Of a stretch of DNA of 64,000 bases, positions 1 through 11,706 are shown piece by piece. Both the position numbers and the translations under genes were made by a program. The stretch is taken from contig NC_054756.1 in NCBI RefSeq assembly GCF_018143015.1, forward strand, positions 25,461,440 to 25,525,439, written 5' to 3'. Origin of the DNA: Lytechinus variegatus (Eukaryota > Echinodermata > Echinoidea > Temnopleuroida > Toxopneustidae). Below the pieces are notes generated by a model. That model was not told the origin of the DNA and did not search any database. It saw only the letters and a program-made list of their open reading frames with translations. Numbering within the stretch: the first letter of the stretch is position 1; each line of letters begins with the position of its first letter.

Positions 1-2168
1 CAGTTAGCATCTCATCTGCCTGATATTTTAAATGGAGTTGAAATAAAAAATTTTGCGGATTGTATCCAATGAAAAGAATTTTAAAAATAATTATAAAAAG
101 AGAATAACTGGCTATAACTCTAATCATAGAAAGTCACAAAAATTATGCAAAACAAAACTACTAAAGAAAATAGTGCACCGTGGTACAGAGGTCCTACACC
201 GTTATGATTAAACATTATCAAGAGAGAAAATGATCAAACAATATCTTTCATCATCAGCATATTATTGTGACAGCCCATGCTTTAACAAGCCACAATCTAA
301 TTGTCTCCATCAAATGAAAGATCTCCTCATTACATGTAAAGCTTAGGCAAAAGGGGGAATAAAATACAGTACATGATACATCTTTTCATATTACATATGG
401 AAATTTAATCCCTGTACAGTGTAGCTCTAGAACAAAGCCATTTCAAATGTAATACCTTGGTCACATTTCCTCTACAGCGGCCGTACTGCGAGTCGAAAAC
501 AGCCATTTTAAACGGTTTTATTCATTTTTATTCAAACCACCTATATGTAGCCGATTCAAAAAATGTTATAATGGCTGTTTTGAACTCGCTGTACGGCTGC
601 CGTAGAGTAAATATGACCGAAGTATAAAACTGTGAATTATAATGAGCATTACGTGCACATGTACATCTAGTTCAGTGAGATGTTTATGCATGATCTTTTA
701 CGGCAGCGAAAATTGAAATAAAGTTCAACTCCATATCAAAGTCTTTTTTTACATCCCAAGTACATACTGTACAAAGTATTATACTTTATGTCATGTTTTG
801 TATCAATGTTAAAACCACACATCTCAAAAATATTTTCATGTTTAAACAGTAATACTAAAATTGGGAGTGGATTCAGTGGAGGTTGTATTTTTTTTTGCTA
901 CACATAAATGTAAAATCAAAATTTCAACTGAAATACTTGCCTCTAAATATGGCATATAAAATGTTGTTCACTTGCCAACCATACATGTACATTAAATCTA
1001 CAAATCTATGTACTACGTGGGCAGACTCTCAAACCGTGTTATTACAGTTGTAAAGTGGAATTCACAGACAAATAACTGAAGATCCCCCATCTATTTATGG
1101 CAGGGGGCCTCCCTATGATATTCGAAAGTATGAATTATAGGAAGATATTTTCAAGATGTGATCAATTTAAATTGCCCTGATGGGATTGGGCTTATCAGTG
1201 TGTGAAATGCAATTTTGCAATATTGTAATATCTCCCAATATGGCGCCAAGAATACATACTGAGTCCATTAGAGAGAGAGAGACAGAGGAGGTGGACTTAA
1301 TATCATACTTGCAGAGCATATACATGTACATGTATGTACAGAAACTTTTGTTCTCCAAAAAAATTCTTGGTAAAATCCTTCCTGCAATTCAATATTATAT
1401 TGAATATATGAGTACTCTAGGCTGAAAATAATTATTTCTAAATTATAGAGTAAAATTCATTGCGCAAAATGCTGCAAATTTTATCAAAATCAGATAACAA
1501 ATAACAGGCCAGGGCTTCACACTAACCCTGTTTTGTCTACTGGTCCGACCTGATCGAGTCGGACCAATACATACCCAGTTTTTTCCTGTTTTACTGGACC
1601 AAACCTAAAATCTACTGGTCCCAAAAAAATACAGAAAATCATTATTAAGACTTGAGTGTATTTTGATGTCTTTTATTGCTTATTGTTACCCCCCCCCAAA
1701 AAAAAAAAAACAGTATACAGTACACACAACATAATTTACGATACAGCCATTTTTATGATTTACAAAAGAGAAGAAAGTATATTTTGTATCATGCATCAGC
1801 AGTCATTCCAAGTTTTTTTTTTTTTAATTTCTCGAAGGACAAATTTTAAATAGACATAATTTCATGTGAACCTGAAATAAAATACAAAATAACGAGTGCG
1901 GATATGACATCAATTTGTGCATTGAAAGACATTTATGTGTGCACATTAAGCATAAAGCAAATGATTCAGTATCAATTGCTTGAAACCATACATAGAGAAA
2001 CTTCTCTCACTTCTCAGTGCTCATTAAACCAAATCAATCAAAGCATAACTCCTGCTACATGTATATGACCTCCAAAAATATGTGATTAAAATTCTATTGA
2101 TGATAGACCAAACTTACAGTATGCATCAGCATGCCTGCCCTCAGTGCTGCCCCCCCCCCCTCACTCAC
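1..2168. other. non-coding stretch with one MITE
   Basis: I see no convincing coding exon here apart from the splice donor region at its right edge. It holds a MITE at 452-625, short GA and TGTACA-type simple repeats and poly-A/poly-C runs. It could be 3' UTR or intron of the minus-strand gene whose exon lies at 2169-2266, but no clear polyadenylation site was assigned. Confidence 0.4.
452..625. mobile_element. foldback MITE, GGTCACATTT family, copy 1
   Basis: The ends form an imperfect inverted repeat (left TTGGTCACATTTCCTCTAC, right GTAGAGTAAATATGACCGAA). The arms continue inward through a GCCGTAC...GTACGGC segment, so nearly the whole element can fold on itself. A second copy lies at 50571-50736. 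No transposase is encoded; it is a non-autonomous DNA element. Confidence 0.7.
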
Positions 2169-2266
2169 CAAGCACTAGTGGTGTGTCTTTCTCTTTACCA
2201 GCTCCCCAATTTGATTCATTCCCAACATGTATAAATAGTCTGTCATCCGATTCTCTATCGTCTGTT
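2169..2266 (-). CDS. probable internal coding exon, family not recognised
   Basis: On the minus strand an acceptor (GTGCACAG, exon starting 2266) and a strong donor (GTGAGT after 2169) bound 98 bases. They enter in phase 2 and leave in phase 1, with one open frame: TDDRESDDRLFIHVG followed by NESNWGAGKEKDTPLVL. The frame is stopped just upstream of the acceptor, which supports a real splice boundary. Residue composition is protein-like and not repeat-like. I do not recognise the domain. Other exons of this gene were not found with confidence. They should lie upstream (higher coordinates) and downstream (lower coordinates) on the minus strand. Confidence 0.4.
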
Positions 2267-3189
2267 CTGTGCACAGGGTTTTAATGAGATTGCAGCGTTG
2301 AAGATTTTCCAATCACTGTACTGGGTGATTTCGCTTCTTCAAAGATCCTAAAGTAAGCCCTGTTCTCATATTCACTTGGTCTACATGAAGTTGGCTCACT
2401 ATCTGGTCTGGGCTACACCCATTTGGTCTACTATTGATTTGGTCCAACTACATTTTTCACATTTTGGTCTACTAGATAACACTTGATCTAATACCTAACT
2501 AATCTACAGACAATTCTCATTCAGTCTAATCCCAGTTGGTATAGTTTACAATATAAATACTTTATATTTTTTTACATTATCAAATAAAAGATTTGGTTCT
2601 TAAACAGTTCACTTGACCATGCACATACATACATGTAGTGGTGGGTATAGCCCCCCAAAATGAAATAAATGGTCAATGGTCAAATTGACAATTGAGCCCA
2701 GTGCACACTATGCAATTCGTTGCAATCCGAATTTCAAAGAAATTGTAATAACATTGATATGGACATTCCAACCAATAAAATTAGCGATCAGAGTTCAGTA
2801 TTGTGGTAGGACTACTGAAATCAAAATTTTTAGTTCGAGCCTCCCTGAAGGAATAAAAGCAAATTCAAATCCAAATTATATTTGACGTCATCATCAGTTG
2901 CAACTCACAGATGATCTTGACTTTACTCTAACGACAGGGCTTGCCGCAAAGAACAATTCTAGTTTTATTATTTCTTTTATACATTATGCTGAATTTACAA
3001 TGAAATACCTGTACCTCTTGGAACTTTCACTTAATGCAAAATGCAATTTATCAAAAAATTGTGTCATATTGGATCGTATAATACGCGCTGGACGTTAGAC
3101 CAAGTACACACTACATGTAGGTTGTACAATTGACGGATAGGACTACACCATGTGGGGTGAGACCAAACAAAAAGTAGATGAAGCAGGAT
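2267..3189. repeat. non-coding stretch with degenerate TTGGTCTA repeats
   Basis: Between about 2370 and 2535 the phrase CCATTTGGTCTA and variants recur many times, as they do again at 63320-63560. The rest, including reading frames at 2676-3098, shows no splice context or coding bias I can support. Confidence 0.45.
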
Positions 3190-3357
3190 GGTGTCTCATA
3201 AAAGCTGTTCGTAAGTTATGAGCAACTTTACGAACAACCGGTGACCCTCTCTTGTGGTATAAAGTGCTTTACACCAGATTTCCATTACCCTTGAAATAGT
3301 TCCAGCAAAAGGGTCACTGGTCATTCATAAAGTCACTTGTAACTTACCAACAGCTAA
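3190..3357. mobile_element. GTTTCATAA-type MITE, right end interrupted
   Basis: It resembles the MITE at 10321-10496: CTCATAAAAGCTGTTCGTAAG at the left and a matching TAACTTACCAACAGCT at the right, with a GGTCACTGGT/ACCGGTGACC inner pair. The right terminus, expected to read TTATGAAAC, is replaced by the start of the next MITE at 3358, implying insertion of one into the other or a junction loss. Confidence 0.55.
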
Positions 3358-3790
3358 AGGGCGATTCCATGCTAGAAAAATCAGCCATTTTCACATTTTC
3401 CAGCCTGCTGTCCAAACGAATGAAGAACTTCAATTTGTTCTGTGGTAATATTTACATGTACATTAAGTACTACTGCGAAGACATGCAAAAAACTGACAAC
3501 CAACAAAAATATGTTGTCCATAGGTGAATTAGAGCTTAAAATGTTGCGTGTCGTACAGGACATTTCTGCATCCCGTACGACACACAATATTTTCACCTTT
3601 AATTTTAAATAATACCCATAATCATTTTTTCTGTTGGTTATTAGTTTTTCACATGACTACCCACTATAGCTTTAAATATCATTGAAAAAATAGATTTTAT
3701 TGCTTAAGCATTCGGCTAGGAAACTAGAAATTGTTATCAAAATGTCCCGTACGACACGTACATGTACATGTTCATCTATGGAATCGCCCT
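3358..3790. mobile_element. MITE with AGGGCGATTCCAT inverted ends
   Basis: A 433-bp element. Left end AGGGCGATTCCAT and right end ATGGAATCGCCCT are exact inverted repeats. Internal CGTACGAC motifs recur three times. A shorter relative with AGGGCAATTCCAT ends sits at 62368-62567. No coding capacity. Confidence 0.7.
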
Positions 3791-4999
3791 AAAATGAAAC
3801 CAGCCACCAGGTGTTGATCAACTGGAAATTTACCATTAACATGAATGTTGGCAAATGTCAGCGATACTTTTAATTGTTCTCAATAACAAACTGCTCCTCA
3901 TATATGACAGTGTTGACAACTTGCCTAGTTACATGCAAACAAACTGCTTTTACATGTAATTAAATACATCAAGCCCAAGCTGTTTGTAAATTTCACCAAA
4001 CTTTTCAAATGGGTAGCATATATTGTGGGACTGCCTTTCCTCAACCCCCACACGTACATGTACCTCTACTCCACTGTTAACCAAATTTATTCATGTTTAA
4101 TGTATGATAATGTTTATCCCATAGACTTGGTGTGAATATGCGACCCTCCCCCCCCCCCCATACATGTACCTTTATCCATTAGATCAATCACAATGTCTTA
4201 AATTCATAAAACCCTCATTTTTACAGACATGTGACATATTGACACCAAATGGCACACATTTCATATGAAATATGAAGAAAAGTTGAAGGAAACCACCTTT
4301 AAGGGAAAGTCCAAACTGCACGGCTATAATACCGGGTACCTGCAATTCTGAACTATTCCCACATGTAGACTTTCATGTTAGTAGCTTGAGAGTGACATCA
4401 ACTTTTCAGAGTCAAGAAAGAAGGAATTCTTTTTTGTTTTCTTGATCATTTCCAACTAAATTTCAAGGAGTCAAGGAAAATAGAAGGGGACATTTCATGA
4501 ATACATGTAGAAGCAAAATGTGACATTTTCTCAAGTTTTTGGACCCCCTCCCCATTAACACTAATTTATTCCTTTTCTTTGAAATAAACAAAATGACTCT
4601 GGTCAGACAAAATTACATTTTCTCACTTGTTCATTTGAATGCATGCACTTAACACTGGACAGATATATATGTACATGTTTAAAATTATCTGTTCTATTTG
4701 CCACCAGCAAACATCATAGACCCTCAATAAGCCTTCGAGGTGGAGCCTACCCCATCCCAAGTCTTAAAAAAGAAATTACAAAGGCCCCCACCTCCCATTT
4801 CACATTTCAACTCACATATATTGGTGGTAATGGGAAGAGCCGCATTGATGACACCCTTTTTCAGACCTAATTTTCAGTTCTCTAGATACTCCGAATGACA
4901 AAAGTTCAGTTCAGAAGCTACCCAGTCCCGCTCGCAAGACTCCCGTTACGAGACATCTCACTCTGTTCCCCAGCCCTGCCCAAATTGTCAAGCGTGAGC
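3791..4999. other. non-coding stretch, nothing assigned
   Basis: Contains poly-C and TACATG simple sequence. I see no supported gene, RNA or complete repeat. Confidence 0.35.
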
Positions 5000-5147
5000 C
5001 CCACATGCGATAACCCAGGGAACTCTCGCCCGCGTAGCGGGCGGGAGCCCAGGATCTTACGTGTAAAGGCATACTCACCTGACAAGCGTGAAGTATGGTC
5101 AAAATAATTCTCCAAATAAATAGTTAAAACAGAAATCAAGCACTTAC

Positions 5148-5189
5148 CACGAAAAGTTCTCTCCTTCTACCCCTGTCTCGATTGGCCAT
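5148..5189 (-). CDS. possible first exon, left arm of palindrome
   Basis: Minus-strand ATG at 5189 in good context (AAAAATGG) opens MANRDRGRRRELFV and runs in frame to a consensus donor CGTG|GTAAGT at 5148 (phase 0). It is the mirror image of sequence on the plus arm, so it may be a genuine first exon or a copied one. No downstream exon was matched by phase. Confidence 0.3.
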
Positions 5190-5275
5190 TTTTGTTATGA
5201 ATTGTAACAAAATGGCCGATCGAAACGGGGGTAGGAGAGAACTTTTTGTTTTTTGAGGTTCCAGTCTGTGCCAAG

Positions 5276-5322
5276 ATGTCAGAAAAACTGCCACTCGTTA
5301 GACCATCATCCATATCATCGTG
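5276..5322 (+). CDS. possible first exon, right arm of palindrome
   Basis: Plus-strand ATG at 5276 (AAGATGTCA context) opens MSEKLPLVRPSSISS and meets a consensus donor TCGTG|GTAAGT after 5322 (phase 2). A short upstream frame begins at 5212 (MADRNGGRRELFVF, then stop). The same donor exists in mirror image on the left arm. A matching second exon was not established. Confidence 0.35.
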
Positions 5323-5460
5323 GTAAGTGCTTGATATCTGTTTTAACTATTTATTCGGAAAATTATTTTGACCATACTTCACGCTTGTCAGGTGAGTATG
5401 CCAAATTGCACGCAAGATCCTGGGCATAGCGGCGGGACTTCCCTGGGTTACACATGCCAG

Positions 5461-6402
5461 AGATGCACAGCTTCCCAATTCCCTACACTGTACATACAAC
5501 TAGTAGCCACTTCACGCATGGCTAGCGCATGCACAGTACATATGAACGTACGTAAAGTGCAGCAATCCTGTTCCGTATACATGTATTTAGTTTCCAAGAG
5601 TAGACCCTGTATTTTACCTTTTTTTTAGTCAGTTCCTCAGACCCCCATTTCAGAGTTTCGTGAGGCACACCCCCATCAACAAAACTCAAAAAAATCATTT
5701 AAGTGCCTCCCCCCCTCTCAGGGTCCCAACTAAGGTAAGCAACAGTAAACAAAATGATAGAAAAATCTGACGTGAATCAACTCAACTGGAACGTAACTTC
5801 CGCAGATAACATGCAACAGACAACCAACAATCATGACAATCTTTTATTTTTGGTGGGGGTGCATATGGAACTCTTTCCAATATCTCTTTTCATTATTCTT
5901 CTCTTAATACTATCTGATGCTAGTTAGCAAAACAATTCAAACATAATCTCGCAACATCCATCTCAACACGAGTCAAGTCAAGTGACCAATGGCAATGCAC
6001 AATGCATGGCCTTGCCAGCGCCGATGCCATCCCGTGCAAGACGGGGCCGGGGAGCATGCAGGCACACGACAGCGGCCAACGCAGGGTGCAGAGTTTTCCA
6101 GCTCCAGCAACACAAAAAACACGCACTTTTTCGACTCACCTTCTTTCGACTTCAGTTTACTTGCAGATAACTAAGAGAAATGTCTTCAGAGTAAATCTGT
6201 TTATGAATTCAGCTCTGCCGGTGTCTTTTATCGTTGTTATATCGATGAAACTGCAGTAAAATGATGAAAACAATGGAAAACAAGGAGAACTTATCGAAAG
6301 ATCGAAAAGTTCAATACTCAGTTTCCGGGTTTGTATTTTTTGTCAAAATTGCACACGCCCTCAACGTATAACACTATATGAATATTTGAATCATTTTTGC
6401 AT
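5461..6402. other. non-coding stretch with GC-rich patch
   Basis: A CpG-richer patch at about 5990-6090 could be promoter or exon, but three overlapping frames are open there and none is favoured. The rest is unremarkable. Confidence 0.3.
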
Positions 6403-7000
6403 GAATGAATTTGCGTACAGACCATAGAGATATACTTATAATATATCTCTAAAGTATAGACTTAAAATTGGTGTGTGAATTTACAATCCATTCATTCACT
6501 CTCTTTTTTATATATATTTTTGTGTTTATTGAGAAATCAGTGTTTTAAATCACAATATTTACACACAATACAGACGATCATTATAAATAAATAAATAAAT
6601 AAATAAATAAATAGATAAATAAATTAATAAATAAATAAATAAAAAAATGAATAAAAATAAATAAATAAATAAATGAATAAATAAATAAATGAAAATAAAA
6701 ATACACTTCTGTCTCTAGTTTTTTATTTTACATGAGCAAGAACCTTATAATTTTTGAATGAATTTGCGTACAGACCATAGAGATATACTTATAATATATC
6801 TCTAAAGTATAGACTTAAAATTGGTGTGTGAATTTACAATCCATTCATTCACTCTCTTTTTTATATATATTTTTGTGTTTATTGAGAAATCAGTGTTTTA
6901 AATCACAATATTTACACACAATACAGACGATCATTATAAATAAAGAAAGAAATGAAAACAAAAGATACATTTCTGTCTCTAGTTTATAATTTTACATGTC
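6403..7000. repeat. 353-bp direct tandem duplication around an AAAT microsatellite
   Basis: The segment starting GAATGAATTTGCGTACAG at 6403 recurs at 6756 with near-identical sequence for about 190 bases, and both copies end near TTCTGTCTCTAGTTT. In the first copy the AAAT tract (about 6581-6692) is greatly expanded. In the second it is only a few units. Confidence 0.8.
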
Positions 7001-8209
7001 CAAAACGGGGACATTAATTATTTGTAAACGTCCCGGGTAAACGTGTTTGGACGTCAAATCAAATTTGAGCGTGTGATGTATAAAATAGCTTGTTACCCTT
7101 CCATTCATATATTCATAGTTTTATCTTATGATTGTCGTACTGCCCCCCCCCCCCTCCCCGAAATTTTGAAAACTTACATTTTTTCACTTACAATAACAAA
7201 ATTCACCAAAAATGTGCACAGAAAGGCTTTGGCCTAGCTCCCTCATTTTAAGAGTGTTTGTTTGGTTTTTTCCTTTCCCCCCCTCCCATTTTTTCTGAGC
7301 CAGGTCTCACCCTTTCTCTTGTTCGAGGGGGGGGGGGTCATCAACATTTTTTCCTCGATCGGCTGCTCATAAACCGAAAATATCTTCCTTTAGGGAGGTT
7401 AGTAAAGACATGATTTTTTGATAGCCCTCAGTGGCATAACAGGCGAGGGGCAGGGGGGCAGGAAAGGCCATGGCCCAAAAGTATAACCAAGAACATGTAG
7501 GCCTATTACCAAGAAAAAAAAAGAAAAGAGAAACGAAAAGCAAACGAATGGTGTTAAATATATTCTGAATTTCAGTTAAATTCTCATGAAAAGGTTATTT
7601 TTCTCTCTCTCACTTTGCTCTCCCGGGAGTCGGGACTTGTATTAAGCACCTTTTGCCACATACGCCATACTGTGCCCCAATGGTGCTTCCCTTTCGCGCA
7701 CACTTATATGAAAAAGGGGAAAATCCTCTTCACCGTGGCGTACAGACCAATAAAAGAAAAGAGGAAAGGAAAGAGAGACTGAGGGTGAAATGTAATATTA
7801 TTATCTAAATATTATGTCAAATTCTATCACAAAATTTGGATTTTTGCAATAAAAGCCCCCCAAAAATCTGATCACTCGCTTCGCTCTCTCACATTTATTA
7901 TTATCATTACTTGCTTCATTACGCCACTACACGTATGACCTGAAAATTTTTGGCTTACCTTAAAATGAATTAACATTGGAGCGCATTTGACACGTAAGGG
8001 AATGCTGAAGAATTAAATAATGTAATAATGCAAGCGTGAAACACGAGCTAAAAATTAATGTTTGGAGATTAAGATCTAAAAACGATTATTTTGTAATCAT
8101 GAACAGGATGGGTATCTAACAATTCGAGCGCGAAGTGCGAGGTGAAATTTCAGATTTAGGCCTGCTGATCTGAAAAGGGGACTTTTTGAATGAACTGATA
8201 GTGGATTCA
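7001..8209. other. non-coding stretch with poly-C/poly-G tracts
   Basis: A CAGTGGC...GCCACT pair at 7429 and 7928 hints at an old hAT-type element, but no target duplication was found. No coding exon supported. Confidence 0.3.
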
Positions 8210-8371
8210 CAGGGGCCGCAGATCTAAGCGGGGGGGGGGGGGGGCTGGGGGCTTCAGCCCCCCTTCTTTCCAAAACCGTATACAAAAACGTAAAAATTAC
8301 CATCATTGATTGTGATTTTTTTTGTATGGTCATCCCCCCCCCCAAGTTTGAAAACCGTTCCGTGGCCCCTG
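8210..8371. mobile_element. short hAT-like MITE with internal G run
   Basis: Ends CAGGGGCC and GGCCCCTG are inverted repeats, and GATTCA occurs at both flanks. The interior holds a 15-base G run and a C run. It resembles other G-rich hAT-like pieces in the window. Confidence 0.4.
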
Positions 8372-9077
8372 ATTCATGCATAGATAACTAGACCTATTCC
8401 ATTTTTATGCAAGCACATGGGATGCTGGAGCTGAACCAAATTGATATTCAGACGTGAAAACGGGGCGAAAAGTTTTGTTGTCATGAATAGGATGTGCATA
8501 TAATGCGAACATGAAGCGCGAATTGAAACTTTCGATAAATTGACCTGAAAAGGGGGAACACGTAGGGACTCTATCTTGTGAACGGTAAGTTGTAGGAATT
8601 TATAAAGAGGATATGTATCTGACTCAGTACAGCCCGAAAAGGAACATTTGAATCACTCGTTTGATTCCCTTAAATATTTGAAAGTTTGACATTTACTGCT
8701 GACTGTTTCACGGATTTTCTCTTAATAATTTCCATTCTCATCAGTAACAATGTAAAACAATCACATCTTCGTACATTGATATTATTTATTGTCTCGCATA
8801 TGGATTGACTTTTCAATACTTCATCACTGTGAAAAGTGCTGTTTAAAATTGCTTATAGGCCCATCACGAGTAATGTTTAAAGTTTTAAACAAGTTGTTTA
8901 AAATGTTTAAACAAGTTGTTTAACAAGTTTAAACAATTACAAATAATTTTAAACAATTTTTGTTAGAGTGACTTAAACAATTTGCTATTTTTTAGGTTAT
9001 GATATTCATAGGAAATGCATTTCCACACTCTAAATTGCAGGATCCATGCAAAGGTGTCACTGGTGAATACAGATCAA
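8372..9077. other. non-coding stretch
   Basis: Contains repeated GTTTAAAC motifs at 8875-8960 and otherwise nothing I can assign. Confidence 0.3.
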
Positions 9078-9232
9078 TGTCGATCAATCAATCAATCAAT
9101 CAATCATCAACCAATCATCAATCAATCAATCAATCATCAACCAACCAACCAACCATTCAATCAATCAATCAATCAATCTGATCAATCAATCAATCAATCA
9201 TTCAATCAATGATCAATCAATTAATCAATCTA
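9078..9232. repeat. AATC (ATCA) tetranucleotide microsatellite
   Basis: Long runs of AATC with CAACC interruptions. The reading frames through it, rich in Asn-Gln-Ser, are repeat artefacts. Confidence 0.9.
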
Positions 9233-9639
9233 GGATTAATTTTTTCAATCTTAAAGGATTCAAAATCACATCCCTTAAGATTTTTTTCGTAGGATTGAAA
9301 TGAAATCCCAAATTCAATTATTATGTCACACTTCATCCTTGATTTATTTCATTGCAATCAAACTTTCTGAATTTTGAACGAAGTATAGAAAGACCTAATA
9401 ATACTAGTACTAGTAATTGTTCTTCTAAAAACCCGTCAATATAGGCCTACATTACGTCATGGGACGTTTTAGAATTGTCGAAGATTCAAGTTTTAGCGCG
9501 TAGACAAAACTCTTAATTAGTTCCTGCACATATAATTTATTGCTTTCATAAAATCGAAAAAAGAGAAAAAATTACGAGAGGGGAAGGAATAAAAATGTTG
9601 AAAGATTGACAAAATATCCAACAAACAAAACAGGTTTGT

Positions 9640-9829
9640 GATTGAAAAACAGCGGCCATGATCGCTGCGCTTTTATATGCACATGCGATATGCGCGCGAT
9701 GCGCAGCTGCACGTAACGTGCACGATATCGATCTTGTTACGTCATAAAATTTAGGGAGCTCGGAGCCTAGCCGGCCGGAGGTACAAGTAGTACCCGGTAC
9801 GGTACGCGGTAGCTAGGTCTCCTAAAAAA
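9640..9829 (+). promoter_or_regulatory. CpG-rich probable promoter region
   Basis: CpG and GCGC density rises sharply against the AT-rich surroundings, and an ATG with a splice donor follows directly. It lies 3.7 kb upstream of the large coding exon of the RAD51AP2-like gene, so it is a reasonable promoter for that gene. No TATA box was assigned. Confidence 0.4.
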
Positions 9830-9878
9830 ATGGCAGCGGAAAGGGCAGCGGTATGCGAGATCCCCGGCAGAATTCTTC
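9830..9878 (+). CDS. possible first exon (upstream ORF) of the RAD51AP2-like gene
   Basis: ATG at 9830 in strong context (AAAATGG) opens MAAERAAVCEIPGRIL and reaches a consensus donor CTTC|GTGAGT after 9878. A plausible acceptor TTCTTGACAG precedes the large exon (exon from 13536). Joined this way the frame stops after two codons, and the main ATG at 13646 is preceded by an in-frame TGA. If the exon belongs to the gene it is therefore 5' leader carrying a short upstream ORF. Confidence 0.4.
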
Positions 9879-10320
9879 GTGAGTCACTACTAGTAGCGTT
9901 AGTTAGATCTAGGCCTACCATGTCTTATGGTAATTTTGATTTCCCTTGTCATGTGTATACGGTACTTCAATTAAAAGTGAAAAGAGTGGTACCGTATGTA
10001 TAATAGGCTTAGATCTAGGCCTACTCTAATTAAAAAAATAATGGCTGGCCCTGGCGTATTAAGTCAGATACGGTGTAGGCCTACGGCTACGGTACGGTAC
10101 CGTAGACCGATCGGGGGGGGGGGGGCGGTGCGAACCCAATCCACTCGGTGCCTCCTTGCCCTTGCTTGGCCTGACCTGTCTCGATCGAGCCGTCGGCGTC
10201 GTCCTCGGCTCGAGCCTACAGCATACTGAACAAAAATATTGCTTAGGTCTACTAAAAGTTTGCCCAGGACTAACCCAGGGAACTTACGCGGGCGGGAGTT
10301 CCCTGGGTAAGCCCAGGTCA

Positions 10321-10496
10321 GGGGGTGTTTCATAATAAAGCTGTTCGTAAGATAGCAACTTTAACGACTGGTGAACCTTTCTTTTGGTAAATGGTGTACA
10401 CCGTAACCGTTGGCGATGGTTTAGCGCGTAAGAAAGGTTCACCAGTCGTTCTTAAAGTCGCTCTTAACTTACGAACAGCTTTATGAAACGGCCCCC
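10321..10496. mobile_element. GTTTCATAA-type MITE, complete
   Basis: Left GGGGGTGTTTCATAATAAAG with GCTGTTCGTAAG, right CTTACGAACAGC with TTTATGAAACGGCCCCC. The inner pair ACGACTGGTGAACCTTTCTT / AAGAAAGGTTCACCAGTCGT is exact, so the 176-bp element folds almost completely. Related pieces: 3190-3357 and 61439-61600. Confidence 0.8.
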
Positions 10497-10583
10497 AGGA
10501 CAAGAAAATTGAGATAGGTGCTAGGCAAGTCAAGTGAGAGCAGTAAATAGACATTTCTACTTTGAGTTTGATCGATGAACAAG

Positions 10584-10884
10584 AATAACCGTTTCTGGGG
10601 ATTTATTTCATTTTTTTTTATATTTTACTATTTTAGTGAGCCAACGGCAACGCAGTTCAGCGGAACAACCAAAATACAGAGACTGAACTAAGGCTAAGCT
10701 TTTGGTCTAACTTTGTTAGTGATAATGTAGACCAAAAGCTTCAGAAGTTCAGTCTCTAGACTAGTCTAACGCGGCATAACCATAAAATATAGGCCTAGGC
10801 CCTAGCCTTTTTGAAAGGCAAGTATAGGGATGATAGTAAAATGTCAGAAATTGTTAAATAAATCCCCAGAAACGATGGTTATTT
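10584..10884. mobile_element. 300-bp foldback MITE
   Basis: Outer inverted repeat AATAACCGTTTCTGGGGATT / AATCCCCAGAAACGATGGTT. Inner inverted repeat AAGCTTTTGGTCTA / TAGACCAAAAGCTT around 10697-10742. No coding capacity. Confidence 0.7.
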
Positions 10885-11706
10885 CTGTCTAACTTTAGTG
10901 ATGGTGGAGCTCTTTTTGATATAAATTGACTGCCCCTGGGCATGGCCTGGCCTAAATAAATTATTCCGAATCCAATTCCCACCCAGGCCCGACTCAAGAC
11001 AAGTCGAGAAATAAGTTTAGGCCTAACAGGTAATTTAACATAAAAGTTAGAACCTAGGCCTAAATAATAATAAGTTAGTCAAGTGGATTTTATTACCAAA
11101 TGCTAATTATAAATTCAATCATATCAAACTCTGACAAAAACAAAGTAGGTCTAGATCTAGACCTCAGTTAGGCCTCTACTCCTCTAGATCTCTACTTCTA
11201 GTTTAGATTTTACTGTTATTATGCAATATTTTCTCAAAATTTATCAAACTTCATTTTCACCATGAATAGATCTAGACCCTAACTTTGTTACACACTTAAG
11301 TTAGGCCTAAATAAAAAAAAATGTTGGGCAACATAGACCTACTCACTGTCCACTGTGTTGGGTAATGAATATTGGTAAAAATATAGATCTATATTCTGGC
11401 CTCTGGGAAATTATTAATCCAATTGAGCAAATTTATTACCCAATTATATCTATAAGTTCTTATAATATTACCCAATTTGGACAGATTTTAACCAATAGTT
11501 GTGTTGACATTATGTTGCCCAGTGATGGTTAAAAACTGGGCCTTTTTGCCCAACCTTTTTAAGAGATCTAACATTACCACGAGTAGATTGAGATCTTGCT
11601 AAAGATATAAAAATTTTGCTGAGATAAGTTTTATTTTTTATCACTAAAAACGTTAGGCCTAGATGTTAAACTAGGTCTACATCAACCAGACCCTACATAC
11701 TTTTTG
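10885..11706. other. intronic stretch with foldback fragments
   Basis: Rich in AGGCCTA and AGATCTA words. A pair ATGTTGGGCAACAT (about 11321) and ATGTTGCCCA (about 11512) brackets a possible 200-bp foldback element containing TTACCCAAT repeats. No exon seen. Confidence 0.35.

Larger units (their letters stand above)
5000..5460. repeat. 460-bp imperfect palindrome (large inverted duplication)
   Basis: The left arm (GGCATACTCACCTGACAAGC, then TCAAGCACTTACCAC) is mirrored by the right arm (GTGGTAAGTGCTTGA, then GCTTGTCAGGTGAGTATGCC). The outer parts with CCCAGGGAA/TTCCCTGGG also match. The centre near 5205 is itself a hairpin of AAAATGGCC and GGTAGGAGAGAACTTTT segments. The right arm carries about 85 extra bases (around 5250-5315) that the left arm lacks. 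Confidence 0.8.
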
